NCBI GenBank assembly: GCA_963730005.1
Contig: CAVSPO010000014.1
Coordinates: forward strand, 62,001 to 126,000
Length of the DNA stretch: 64,000 bases
From: CAVSPO01 sp963730005
GTDB taxonomy: Bacteria; Actinomycetota; Actinomycetes; Propionibacteriales; Propionibacteriaceae
Reading direction: 5' to 3'
The translations under genes and the position numbers were made by a program. The notes beneath the pieces were generated by a model. The model was not told the origin of the DNA, made no database searches, and worked only from the letters and a program-made list of their open reading frames with translations. Of this stretch, positions 16,134-24,777 are shown in pieces. How positions within the stretch are numbered: the stretch's first letter is position 1; the number at the start of each line of letters is the position of its first letter.

Positions 16134-17171
16134 TCAGCTCCGGTCCGGCAGCTTCACGGACCGCGCGGCACCAAGCAGGATGTCCTCCACCTTCAGCCCG
16201 GCAAGCCGTGTCTGGGCAGTGGGCAGCACCCGGTGCGCGAGCACCGGGGCAACCAGGGCAAGCACGTCGTCTGGCACGACGAAGTCACGGCCTTCCAGGG
16301 CGGCCTTGGCGCGGGCCGCCCGAAGCAGATGCAGGCTCGCCCTCGGCGAACCGCCCAGCTTCAGTTGCGGCAGCTCGCGGGAGGCGGCGACGACGTGGAC
16401 GATGTAGTCCTTCACGGCAGGCGAGACGTGAACCGTGCTGACGGTGTCGATCAGGGAGTTCAGTGCAGCTGCGTCGGTGCGGGGTTGCAGGGCCTCCAGG
16501 GCGCCTGGTTGGCCGTGGGCGTTGAGCATCTCGACCTCGGCCGCGTGGGTGGGGTAGCCCATCGTGATGCAGGCCATGAACCTGTCGCGCTGGGCTTCCG
16601 GCAGGGCGTAGGTTCCCTCCATCTCGATCGGGTTCTGGGTGGCGATCACCATGAACGGCCGGCCCAGCTGGTGGGTGATCGAGTCGACCGTCACCTGGCT
16701 CTCCTCCATGGCTTCCAGTAGTGCCGACTGGGTCTTCGGGCTGGCCCGGTTGATTTCGTCACCCACCACGATGTTGGCGAAGACCCCGCCGGGCTTGAAC
16801 TCGAACTCCCTGGTGTCCTGGTTGTACACCGAGACACCACTGATGTCGCTGGGCAGCAGGTCGGGAGTGAACTGGATGCGATGCACCGAGCAATCGATGC
16901 AACGGCCCAACGCCTTGGCCAGCATTGTCTTGCCCACGCCGGGCACGTCCTCGATGAGCAGGTGGCCGCCCGCCAGCAACACCACGAGCGCAATGTCGAT
17001 CTGCTCTCGCTTGCCCTCGATGACCTGCTCCATACCGGACCTGATCTGGTCGGCCACAGCGGCGACCTGGCTGACGGCCACCGGTGTGGAGCGGTCTGGA
17101 GTAGCGGCACGGGTGGGTCCGGTGCCGGGGGAGGCCGACTCGAAGCCTCGGGCGGCACTTGCGGCTGTCAT
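16134..17171 (-). CDS. MoxR-family AAA+ ATPase
   Basis: 345 residues. Walker A PGVGKTMLAKAL, Walker B VVGDEINRASPKTQ, sensor 1 VIATQNPIEMEGTYALPEAQ and a C-terminal lid (LGGSPRASLHLLRAARAKAALEGRDFV) place it in the MoxR group. These are chaperone-like ATPases that act with VWA/DUF58 partners. Start ATG 17171 is supported by AGGAGG 5 nt upstream; the open frame runs 96 codons further upstream but without a ribosome site or conservation. First gene of the leftward operon; it diverges from mraZ. Confidence 0.9.
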   Translation of the reverse strand: MTAASAARGFESASPGTGPTRAATPDRSTPVAVSQVAAVADQIRSGMEQVIEGKREQIDIALVVLLAGGHLLIEDVPGVGKTMLAKALGRCIDCSVHRIQFTPDLLPSDISGVSVYNQDTREFEFKPGGVFANIVVGDEINRASPKTQSALLEAMEESQVTVDSITHQLGRPFMVIATQNPIEMEGTYALPEAQRDRFMACITMGYPTHAAEVEMLNAHGQPGALEALQPRTDAAALNSLIDTVSTVHVSPAVKDYIVHVVAASRELPQLKLGGSPRASLHLLRAARAKAALEGRDFVVPDDVLALVAPVLAHRVLPTAQTRLAGLKVEDILLGAARSVKLPDRS

Positions 17172-17445
17172 GGGAGCCTCCTGCAGGTCGGGTGCGAACG
17201 GCCGCGTCGTCGGGAGCGGACGTCTTTGACCGTCCACTCCGGCTCGCGTTGCGACCCTACCTGACTTGGCCGATCGCAAGCGGGTCGACCATTCAGGACA
17301 CCCTGTTCCAAGCGTCGCCCGGACGTCGTGGGAGAGGTGTGGGGGAGTGATTTGATGGTCGTGGTGCAGCCATGGGGAGGAAAATGGAGTATTGTGGTGA
17401 GCAGTGGAGAGACGATCGGTCTCGTTTGGCTCGGGGAGGGCGGCC
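17172..17445. promoter_or_regulatory. moxR-mraZ divergent intergenic region with candidate MraZ boxes
   Basis: 274 bp without a gene. GTGGGA at 17328-17333 and GTGGGG at 17339-17344 are direct repeats spaced 11 bp. They resemble the TGGG-type repeats MraZ binds in its own promoter, although the usual period is about 10 and a third copy is not evident. TATTGT at 17390-17395 is a possible -10 for mraZ. No stem-loop or small gene was recognised. Confidence 0.35.
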
Positions 17446-17874
17446 ATGTTTCTTGGCACCTACACCCCGAAGCTGGACGAGAAGGGTCGGTTCTTCCTGC
17501 CGGCCAAGTTCCGCGAACAGCTGGCCGACGGGTTGGTCATCACGGTGCAGCAAGACCGCTGCCTCGCGATCTACCCGCCGCCCACGTTCGAGGAGATGAC
17601 CCGGCAGGTGATGTCCGCACCGGCAACGGTCAAGCACGTCCGCGACTTCCAGCGCATGCTGGCAGCCGGGGCCAGTGACCAGGTGCCGGACAAGCAGGGT
17701 CGTGTGTTCATTCCTCAGAACCTGAGGACGTACGCGGGGCTCGACAAGGACATCGTCGTGATCGGCGCCATCAACAGGCTTGAGGTCTGGGACGCCGATT
17801 CCTGGCAGGACTACTCCGCAGAGCAAGAACCTGTGTTCGCCGAGATGAACGGGGAAGTCTTCCCCGGCATCTGA
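17446..17874 (+). CDS. mraZ: transcriptional regulator MraZ
   Basis: 142 residues, two SpoVT/AbrB-like double-psi domains: MFLGTYTPKLDEKGRFFLPAKFRE at the N-terminus and the second copy around DKQGRVFIPQNLRTYAGL. Start ATG 17446 with GGGGAGGG 5 nt upstream. MraZ binds repeats upstream of its own gene and represses or modulates the dcw operon. First gene of the division and cell-wall cluster; separated from rsmH by 151 bp that folds into a long hairpin. Confidence 0.95.
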   Translation: MFLGTYTPKLDEKGRFFLPAKFREQLADGLVITVQQDRCLAIYPPPTFEEMTRQVMSAPATVKHVRDFQRMLAAGASDQVPDKQGRVFIPQNLRTYAGLDKDIVVIGAINRLEVWDADSWQDYSAEQEPVFAEMNGEVFPGI

Positions 17875-17898
17875 CGCACGGCGAAAGAAGGCGGGCGG

Positions 17899-17998
17899 CC
17901 TTGTGTCGGCCGGCTTCGATCCGGGCCGACCCCCTGGCGCACCTTCCCCGGTGCCAGGTGGTCATTGCAGGCCCGGATCGAAACCAGCGGCCACAAGG
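17899..17998. repeat. long inverted repeat (about 100-nt hairpin) between mraZ and rsmH
   Basis: Two 29-nt arms, 17899-17927 and 17970-17998, pair with only a few mismatches; the innermost 13 bp (TTCGATCCGGGCC against GGCCCGGATCGAA) are perfect and the outer CCTTGTG/CACAAGG also match. The interior holds a second stem: 17928-17943 against 17950-17963 around TTCCCC. In RNA this would be one extended hairpin ending 15 nt before the rsmH ribosome binding site. No T-run follows, so a simple terminator is unlikely. Confidence 0.85.
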
Positions 17999-18025
17999 TA
18001 CCCGTTCGCTTCCGGGAGGGGTGTC

Positions 18026-19072
18026 ATGGTGGAGCGTGAGGAGTTGGCCCGCGATACCAGCGGGCAGGTCGTGCACACCCCCGTCCTGCTTGACCGCATC
18101 GTCGAACTGCTCAGCCCACCGCTGCGTGGCGACTCTTCGATGGCATCGTCGAAGTGGGGCGGGCCCGTGTATGTGGACGGCACCCTCGGCATGGCCGGGC
18201 ACGCTGCAGCGATCCTGGCTGCCAACCCTCGCGCGCACCTGGTCGGAATCGACCGGGACGAACAGGCCCTGCAGATCGCGGCGATCCAACTTGAGCCCTT
18301 CGGTCCTCGCGTGCATCTGGTGCATGCCCGATTCGACGAACTGCCGGCTGTTCTTGACCGGCTCGGGCTGTCGTCGATCGACGCGATGCTGCTGGATCTG
18401 GGTCTGAGTTCGTTGCAGATCGATCGTCGGGAACGAGGTTTCAGCTACTCCGTCGATGCACCGCTCGACATGCGGATGGATGAGCGGCAGGCGCTCACCG
18501 CGGCCGCGGTGCTCAACGGCTATCAGGAACGTGACCTTGTCCGGGTGCTGCGTGACTACGGGGAGGAGAAGTTCTCCGGTCGCATAGCTCGGGCGATCGT
18601 GGCCCGCCGCAATGACGATCCGTTCACCAACTCGGCGCAGTTGGTGGCTGCCATCGAGGAAGCGATTCCGGCGGCCGTCCGGTACACCGGAGGCCACCCC
18701 GCGAAACGGACCTTCCAGGCGTTGCGCATCGAGGTCAACGGTGAGCTCGACGCGCTACGCGCCGTGCTGCCCTCGGCATTGCTCAGGCTGGCTGTCGGCG
18801 GACGTTTCGCGGTGCTGGCCTACCACTCGCTGGAGGACCGAATGGTCAAGCGCGCCTTTGCCCAGGCAGCCAGCGATCAGGTGCCGCCCGATCTGCCCTT
18901 TGTGCCGGAGGGCCTCAAGGCTGAAATGCGGCTGCTCACCCGCGGCGCAGAAAAGCCCAGCGTCGAAGAGGTGGCCGTCAATCCACGGGCTGCCTCGGCC
19001 CGGTTGCGTTGCGTTGAACGAATTCGTCCTCCCCGCACCAGCAATTCCCGTCACCAGGAGAGGTCAAGATGA
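18026..19072 (+). CDS. rsmH: 16S rRNA (cytosine1402-N4)-methyltransferase RsmH
   Basis: 348 residues. HTPVLLDRIVELL near the N-terminus, the S-adenosylmethionine loop YVDGTLGMAGHAAAIL, LLDLGLSSLQIDRRERGFSY, and the C-terminal LAYHSLEDRMVKRAF are RsmH hallmarks. Methylates N4 of C1402 in the ribosomal decoding centre. Start ATG 18026 is chosen for its GGGAGGGG ribosome site; the frame is open back to 17903, but that stretch is the hairpin region. Its stop overlaps the ftsL start (ATGA). Confidence 0.95.
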   Translation: MVEREELARDTSGQVVHTPVLLDRIVELLSPPLRGDSSMASSKWGGPVYVDGTLGMAGHAAAILAANPRAHLVGIDRDEQALQIAAIQLEPFGPRVHLVHARFDELPAVLDRLGLSSIDAMLLDLGLSSLQIDRRERGFSYSVDAPLDMRMDERQALTAAAVLNGYQERDLVRVLRDYGEEKFSGRIARAIVARRNDDPFTNSAQLVAAIEEAIPAAVRYTGGHPAKRTFQALRIEVNGELDALRAVLPSALLRLAVGGRFAVLAYHSLEDRMVKRAFAQAASDQVPPDLPFVPEGLKAEMRLLTRGAEKPSVEEVAVNPRAASARLRCVERIRPPRTSNSRHQERSR

Positions 19073-19737
19073 GCGCTTTGCTGTCCCCGGTTGAACTCGA
19101 GCAGCTCACCCAGGGGCCGCAGCTTCGTCCGGTGGCAGAGCGTTCCGGTCGCCTGGCGAGCGTTCCCTTCCTGATGATCCTGGCCCTGTTGCTCGGTGCC
19201 GGCATGTTGGGCCTGCTGGTGCTCAGTACCAACATCCAGGATCGGGCAGCCCAACTTCGGGACCTGCAGCGCCAGAACACGGTGCTGGGTTATCAGGAGG
19301 CCGCGCTCCAGGCGGAGGCGGACACTCTGGAGTCCACCACGCTGTTGGCCCAGCGGGCCGCTGATCTGGGCATGGTGCCCAACCCGCACGCGGTGTTCAT
19401 CACACTGCCGGACGGCTCGGTGACCGGGCAGGCCAAGCCCGTGACCGGTGCCGAGCTGCCGGGCCAACGCCAAACCCTGCCGCAGGCGATCACCCGCGAG
19501 CAGGCCAGGGCCAGGGCCGACGCCGCAGCCGCCCTGGCAGCAGCTGAACGCGCAGCAGAGAAGGCGGCTGCTGAGCAGGAGATCGCCACCGAGCAAGTGG
19601 CTCCGAGCAACGACCAGACCCAGCCGCAAGTGGCTGAGCCAACCGGCGCGGCGCAACAGGTCCAGGCGGCCGCCGCGTCCGACACTGGCAACATGGCTGC
19701 GCCCAACCCGGATCCCGCTCACGACGAGGCCCGCTGA
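19069..19737 (+). CDS. ftsL: cell division protein FtsL-like
   Basis: 222 residues. One membrane segment (residues 33-54, VPFLMILALLLGAGMLGLLV) followed by a short coiled coil (QDRAAQLRDLQRQNTVLGYQ) and AADLGMVPNPHAVFITLPDG, the actinobacterial FtsL pattern. Bitopic divisome protein that works with FtsQ and FtsB to activate FtsWI. The last ~80 residues are an Ala/Gln/Glu-rich, low-complexity extracytoplasmic tail that is unusual in length. Overlaps rsmH by 4 nt and ftsI by 1 nt. Confidence 0.85.
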   Translation: MSALLSPVELEQLTQGPQLRPVAERSGRLASVPFLMILALLLGAGMLGLLVLSTNIQDRAAQLRDLQRQNTVLGYQEAALQAEADTLESTTLLAQRAADLGMVPNPHAVFITLPDGSVTGQAKPVTGAELPGQRQTLPQAITREQARARADAAAALAAAERAAEKAAAEQEIATEQVAPSNDQTQPQVAEPTGAAQQVQAAAASDTGNMAAPNPDPAHDEAR

Positions 19738-21674
19738 TGGCGGTTCACCCAGGGCGACGAGGCCCCATCCCGCGAAGGCGAACAGGCACAGGCCGGAAAC
19801 GGTCCACAGCTGCCCGACCTGGCCGGTCGTCCACCCTGGCGCATCAGGGCCCGATCCATCTGCGGATGGTGCCCCCGATGCGCCGCCTGCGGATGTTCAT
19901 GATGGCCCTGTTGCTCGTTGTGTCGCTGGCCGCTGCCCGCGCCATCTACCTGCAAGGCATCGACGCTTCAGCCAACGCGCAGGCGGCCGCCAACAAGATG
20001 ACGCACAAGAATGTGCTCAAGCCCAAGCGCGGCGACCTCACTGATCGCGCCGGCATCGTCTTGGCCGAGACCCAACCAGCCGTCAACGTGATTGCCGACC
20101 CCGACATGATCTCGACCAACGGCATGGATCCGAAGCGGATGAAGGACGGGGACAAGCTCAAGGCCCAGCAGGCCCCCGTCGCCATCGCTGCCACGCTCGT
20201 GAAGCACCTGGGTGGCGAGGCGTCCGAGTATCTGCCGCAGTTGACCAAAGCCAAACGTGACGACGGCTCGCGCAACATGTATGAAGTGCTCCGCAAACAA
20301 GTGCCTGCCCACACTTACCAGCAGATTTCCGCTGAGCTCGACGAAGGCGGGTGGTACGGCATCACCAAGGAGGACAACCCCATTCGCAACTACCCGAACG
20401 GCGTGGTTGCGTCCAACGTGATCGGATTCGTGGATTTCGAGGGCAAAGGCGCTGCCGGTTTCGAGTACGGCCATGAGGCGGAGTTGCAGGGCGTCGAGGG
20501 CCTCGAGATCTATCAGTCGAGTCGGTACGGCAAGATTCCGCTGGGCGACAACACGCTGACCCCGGCGGTCAACGGCACGAACTACCAGCTGACCATCGAC
20601 GCCGACCTGCAGTACGCGGCCCAGCAGGAACTGCAGAAAGCGGTGACAGGCACCCGGGCCGAGAGCGGCACCGCGATCATCCTGTCGGTCAAGACCGGCG
20701 AGGTGCTGGCGATGGCCACCACGCCCGGTTACGACTCCAACGACCCAGGGGCCTCGAAGCCGGACGATCTCGGCAACCGTGTGGTGTCCAGTTCATACGA
20801 GCCTGGCTCGGTCCAGAAAGTGTTGACCATGGCGGCCCTTGTCGATGCCGGCCTGGTCACCACCGAAACCAGGGTGGAAGTCCCCGCAGCGCTGCCCTCG
20901 GGTGATCACAAGATCACCGATGCCTGGGACCACGACACGCTGTACATGACCACACGCGGCGTTCTGGTGAAAAGCTCGAACATCGGCACCGTCCTGTTGG
21001 CCCGGCAGCTGGACAAGGCCAGGATGCGCAGCTATCTGGCCGGTTTCGGGCTGGGTTCGGCGACCGGCGTCGAGTTGCCAGGGGAAGGCACCGGCAAACT
21101 GGGCATCCTGCCCGACGCCGACATGCCCGACTACACCCGCGACCAGATCTCCTTCGGCCAGGGTCTGTCAGTGACGGCACTCCAGGAGGCGGCCGCCGTG
21201 GCGGCCGTTGCCAACGGCGGCGTCTACAACCAACCCACGGTGATCCGGTCTGCCACCGACGCCGACGGTGCTGCGGTTCCCGTTGAACGCAGCGAGCCGA
21301 GACGGGTGGTCAGCCAGGACGCCTCGACCCAGGTGCTCAACATGATGGAAGGCGTCATCGCCGCACCGGAGTATGCGAAGGACCGCACCATTCCCGGCTA
21401 TCGGGTTGGCGGCAAGTCGGGGACGGCCGAGCGCGTCGACAAGCGAACAGGTCGCTACCGCGGCTACACCGCCAGCTTCGTGACGGTCGCACCCATCGAG
21501 GATCCGCAACTGCTCGTGTACGTTGTTCTGGACAATCCGGTCAACGGCCACGGCGGCTCAGCCGTCGCACTGCCGCCGGCGCGGGCATTGACCCAGGTGG
21601 CGTTGCCCAGATATGGCATAGCCCCTGCCGCAGAAGTGCCCGCGTACGACTACCCTCTGAATTACCAACCGTGA
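19737..21674 (+). CDS. ftsI: division-specific transpeptidase (penicillin-binding protein 3/FtsI)
   Basis: 645 residues, class B penicillin-binding protein. A basic cytosolic N-terminus, one membrane segment (about residues 52-70), a PBP dimerisation domain (PKRGDLTDRAGIVLAETQ) and the transpeptidase domain with Ser358-x-x-Lys361 (EPGSVQKV), Ser413-Ser414-Asn415 and Lys560-Ser-Gly-Thr563. Cross-links septal peptidoglycan and partners with FtsW. Start ATG 19737 overlaps the ftsL stop by 1 nt; the end overlaps murE by 4 nt. Confidence 0.95.
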   Translation: MAVHPGRRGPIPRRRTGTGRKRSTAARPGRSSTLAHQGPIHLRMVPPMRRLRMFMMALLLVVSLAAARAIYLQGIDASANAQAAANKMTHKNVLKPKRGDLTDRAGIVLAETQPAVNVIADPDMISTNGMDPKRMKDGDKLKAQQAPVAIAATLVKHLGGEASEYLPQLTKAKRDDGSRNMYEVLRKQVPAHTYQQISAELDEGGWYGITKEDNPIRNYPNGVVASNVIGFVDFEGKGAAGFEYGHEAELQGVEGLEIYQSSRYGKIPLGDNTLTPAVNGTNYQLTIDADLQYAAQQELQKAVTGTRAESGTAIILSVKTGEVLAMATTPGYDSNDPGASKPDDLGNRVVSSSYEPGSVQKVLTMAALVDAGLVTTETRVEVPAALPSGDHKITDAWDHDTLYMTTRGVLVKSSNIGTVLLARQLDKARMRSYLAGFGLGSATGVELPGEGTGKLGILPDADMPDYTRDQISFGQGLSVTALQEAAAVAAVANGGVYNQPTVIRSATDADGAAVPVERSEPRRVVSQDASTQVLNMMEGVIAAPEYAKDRTIPGYRVGGKSGTAERVDKRTGRYRGYTASFVTVAPIEDPQLLVYVVLDNPVNGHGGSAVALPPARALTQVALPRYGIAPAAEVPAYDYPLNYQP

Positions 21675-23335
21675 ACGAGCCGACCATGCCCAGTGCGACG
21701 GATGACGCCCAGCGTCCCTCGGCCAGGCCCCTGCGCCCCGAGACGACAGTCCAATCGTTGGTCACGTTGCTGGCGGGTCTGGAGGCCGCTCCGTTGCCGG
21801 GTCGCGACGACGACTGGTCGTGCCTCCAGATCCGCGGCGTCACTCTCGACTCCAGGGGGGTTCAGCCAGGCGACCTCTACGTCGGCCTTCCCGGCACCCG
21901 CACGCACGGTGCCAGCTACGCGGCGCAGGCGGCCGCGGCCGGGGCGGCAGCCCTGCTGACCGATCCGCAGGGGGCCGAGCTCCTTGTCGCCGCGGACGCA
22001 CCTGACTTGCCGGTTGCTGTGGTCGCCGAGCCGCGGCTGGTGATGGCTGAGGCTTCCGCCAGGCTCTTCGGCCACCCCACCCGAGACCTGGTGATGTTCG
22101 GTATCACCGGCACGAACGGCAAGACCACCACGATGTACCTGCTGGAAGCAGGACTGCGTGCCGCCGGGCGTCGCGTGGGCACCATCGGGACCATCGGGTT
22201 CCGTTTGGACGGCCGGACGCTGCCGTCGACCCGCGGCACGATCACCACCCCCGAATCGCCCGACCTGCAGGCGTTGTTCGCGGTGATGGCTCGCGGTGGC
22301 GCGGACTGCGTCGCCATGGAGGTCAGCTCACACGCGCTGGACCAGCACCGGGTCGCCGCCGTGGCATTCGACGTCGTCGGGTTCACCAACCTCGGCCGTG
22401 ACCACCTGGACTACCACCCGACCATCGAGGACTACTTCGAGGCCAAGGCGAGGCTCTTCGCTCCCGACATGACGCGGCGCGCGGTGGTCAACGGGGATGA
22501 CCCGCACGGCGTCGAACTCGTCCGGCGCGCGCTTGCCGCAGGTGGCCCCGGTGTCGCCACGGTGGGGTTCACGCCCGGTTGCGACTACCACATCAGGTCG
22601 TGGTCCGCCAACGATGAGGGCGGCGCGCACCTCGAGGTCGACCATGACGGGTGGGTCGGGGGTGCCAGCTTCGACATCGGGCTGCCCGGCGAGTACAACG
22701 TCTTCAACGCGGCGTTGGCCCTGGCCATGATCGACCAGGCCGGCATCGACTGGCGGTCAGCGCTGGCAGGCCTGGCCCACGCGCAGGTGCCGGGCCGAAT
22801 GCAGCGGGTCGTGCTGCCGGCAGGAGCACCTCGTGTCTACGTCGATTTCGCTCATACTCCGCAAGCCATCGCTGCCGCTCTGGGCGCCATCCAGGGCGGC
22901 CGGGTGATCGCAGTGTTGGGTGCGGGTGGAGACCGGGACGCCCGCAAGCGTGGCCCGATGGGCAGGGCAGCCGCACTGGGGGCGGACGTGGTGATCGTGA
23001 CGGACGACAATCCTCGTACCGAGGATCCGGAGAGCATCCGGGCGGCTGTGCTCGCCGGGGCACAGGAGGTGGCGCAGCAGGGCAGGACGGTGGTCGTGCT
23101 CGATGGCGGCGACCGGCAGGCCGCCATCGGGTTGGCGTTGCAGGTGGCCAAGCGCGATGATGCGGTGGCGGTTCTGGGCAAGGGGCATGAGACCACCCAA
23201 CTGCTGGCCGATCGTGCGGTTCATTTCGACGATGTCGAAGCGGTACGACGAGCCTGGGCACAGATTCACGGCGGCTCCCAGAGCGCGCTCGACCACGGTG
23301 CCGAGGCTGGAACTCGAGGAAAAGAGGAACGATGA
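21671..23335 (+). CDS. murE: UDP-MurNAc-tripeptide synthetase MurE
   Basis: 554 residues. ATP-dependent amide ligase adding the third residue to UDP-MurNAc-L-Ala-D-Glu. N-terminal VTLDSRGVQPGDLYVGLPG, P-loop GITGTNGKTT (Lys151), Mur ligase motifs EVSSHALDQHR and GRDHLDYH, and Asp446-Asn-Pro-Arg449, the DNPR motif characteristic of diaminopimelate-adding enzymes. Diaminopimelate rather than lysine is therefore expected; LL and meso isomers cannot be told apart by this motif. Start GTG 21671 overlaps ftsI (GTGA). Confidence 0.95.
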   Translation: MNEPTMPSATDDAQRPSARPLRPETTVQSLVTLLAGLEAAPLPGRDDDWSCLQIRGVTLDSRGVQPGDLYVGLPGTRTHGASYAAQAAAAGAAALLTDPQGAELLVAADAPDLPVAVVAEPRLVMAEASARLFGHPTRDLVMFGITGTNGKTTTMYLLEAGLRAAGRRVGTIGTIGFRLDGRTLPSTRGTITTPESPDLQALFAVMARGGADCVAMEVSSHALDQHRVAAVAFDVVGFTNLGRDHLDYHPTIEDYFEAKARLFAPDMTRRAVVNGDDPHGVELVRRALAAGGPGVATVGFTPGCDYHIRSWSANDEGGAHLEVDHDGWVGGASFDIGLPGEYNVFNAALALAMIDQAGIDWRSALAGLAHAQVPGRMQRVVLPAGAPRVYVDFAHTPQAIAAALGAIQGGRVIAVLGAGGDRDARKRGPMGRAAALGADVVIVTDDNPRTEDPESIRAAVLAGAQEVAQQGRTVVVLDGGDRQAAIGLALQVAKRDDAVAVLGKGHETTQLLADRAVHFDDVEAVRRAWAQIHGGSQSALDHGAEAGTRGKEER

Positions 23336-24777
23336 GACCCAGGACCGCAGCCGAGGTGGCTGAATTGGCCGGGGGCGCCGTGGTCGGTGACCCGGACGTG
23401 CTGGTGGGGCCGCGGGTGGTCATTGACAGCCGGGAGGCTGATCCGGGGTCGTTGTTCGTCGCCCTTCCCGGGGAACACGTCGACGGACACACGTTCACCT
23501 CCGCAGCCGCCGAGCACGGAGCGGTTGCGGCGCTGGTGACACAGCCCACCGCTGCTTCCCTGGTGCAGATCGTGGTTGCCGACTGCGAGGCCGGCCTCAG
23601 TTCGTTGGCGCGTGGGGTGGTCGCCGACGCCAAGGCCAACCACGGCCTGGTCACGCTGGCGGTTACCGGCTCGAGCGGCAAGACGAGCACCAAGGACCTG
23701 CTGGCCCAGGTGCTGGAGTCGGTCGGCAACACGGTTGCCCCGCAGCGTTCCTTCAACAACGAGATTGGCGTCCCACTGACCGCGTGCGGAGTGGACGACA
23801 CCACGAAGTACCTGGTCAGCGAGATGGGTGCCCGAGCCCCGGGCCAGCTGCGTTGGCTGGTCTCGCTGGTGCCGCCAACCGTCGCCGCTGTGCTGAACGT
23901 CGGTACCGCCCATCTGGGGGAGTTCGGCAGCAGGCAGGGGATCGCCCAGGCAAAGGGCGAGATCATCGAGGATCTGGGCGCGGACGACTGGGCCGTGCTG
24001 AACGCGGACGACCCGCTGGTGGCCAGCATGGCCACCCGCACCAGGGCCAACATCGCCTGGTTCAGCATCAGTGACGGTCGATTGCCGGGCGGACCGCTGC
24101 TGGTTCGGGCCGCGGCCATCACTTCCAACGCCCTGGACCAGTACAGCTTCGATCTGGAGGTGGTGCGCGGCGATCAACTCGAGCGACACCCGGTGCACCT
24201 CGGGCTGATGGGCGCACACCAGGTGCCGAATGCCGCTGCCGCTGCGGCCATGGCGATCGCGGCTGGGGTCGAGCCGCGGCACGTTGCCGACGCCCTGACC
24301 GCCGCGACCACCCGCTCGCATTGGCGGATGGAGCTGCACACCCTGAACAGCGGAGCTGCCATCATCAACGACGCCTACAACGCCAATCCGGACTCGGTGC
24401 TGGCTGCACTCGAGTCCTTGAGCCGTGTCGGCCTGCGCCGCAAAGCCGAATTCCCGGGCGCCCGCACCATCGCCGTGATCGGCGACATGCTCGAGCTGGG
24501 GGAGGGGGCCCAGGAGCTGCACCGCCAGATCGGACGCGACGCGGGCGAACGCGGCATCGATGAAGTGGTGGCAGTCGGCGAGCATGCTGCCCACATCGTG
24601 GCTGGCGCACTGGAGGCGGGTGTCGCGGCCCGGGTCTGCGCCAAGGCTGAGGTGGCCGGCTCGCTGGATCTGCATCAGGGCGACGTCGTGTTGGTCAAGG
24701 CCAGCCGCAGCCTCGCCCTCGAGGAAGTGGCCGACCAGTTGATCGACCGTGATCGCGCGGTGGAGGGCACTCGATGA
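23332..24777 (+). CDS. murF: UDP-MurNAc-tripeptide:D-Ala-D-Ala ligase MurF
   Basis: 481 residues. Mur ligase with P-loop VTGSSGKTSTKD (Lys117), the SFNNEIGVPLT substrate segment, SEMGARAPGQL, NVGTAHLGEFGS and the C-terminal-domain motif INDAYNANPDSV specific to MurF. Adds D-Ala-D-Ala to complete the UDP-MurNAc-pentapeptide in the cytosol. Overlaps murE and mraY by 4 nt each. Confidence 0.95.
   Translation: MRPRTAAEVAELAGGAVVGDPDVLVGPRVVIDSREADPGSLFVALPGEHVDGHTFTSAAAEHGAVAALVTQPTAASLVQIVVADCEAGLSSLARGVVADAKANHGLVTLAVTGSSGKTSTKDLLAQVLESVGNTVAPQRSFNNEIGVPLTACGVDDTTKYLVSEMGARAPGQLRWLVSLVPPTVAAVLNVGTAHLGEFGSRQGIAQAKGEIIEDLGADDWAVLNADDPLVASMATRTRANIAWFSISDGRLPGGPLLVRAAAITSNALDQYSFDLEVVRGDQLERHPVHLGLMGAHQVPNAAAAAAMAIAAGVEPRHVADALTAATTRSHWRMELHTLNSGAAIINDAYNANPDSVLAALESLSRVGLRRKAEFPGARTIAVIGDMLELGEGAQELHRQIGRDAGERGIDEVVAVGEHAAHIVAGALEAGVAARVCAKAEVAGSLDLHQGDVVLVKASRSLALEEVADQLIDRDRAVEGTR

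Noticed and set aside
17903..18025. 41-codon N-terminal extension of RsmH
   Set aside because: The stretch coincides with the long hairpin and is not RsmH-like. A good ribosome site supports ATG 18026.
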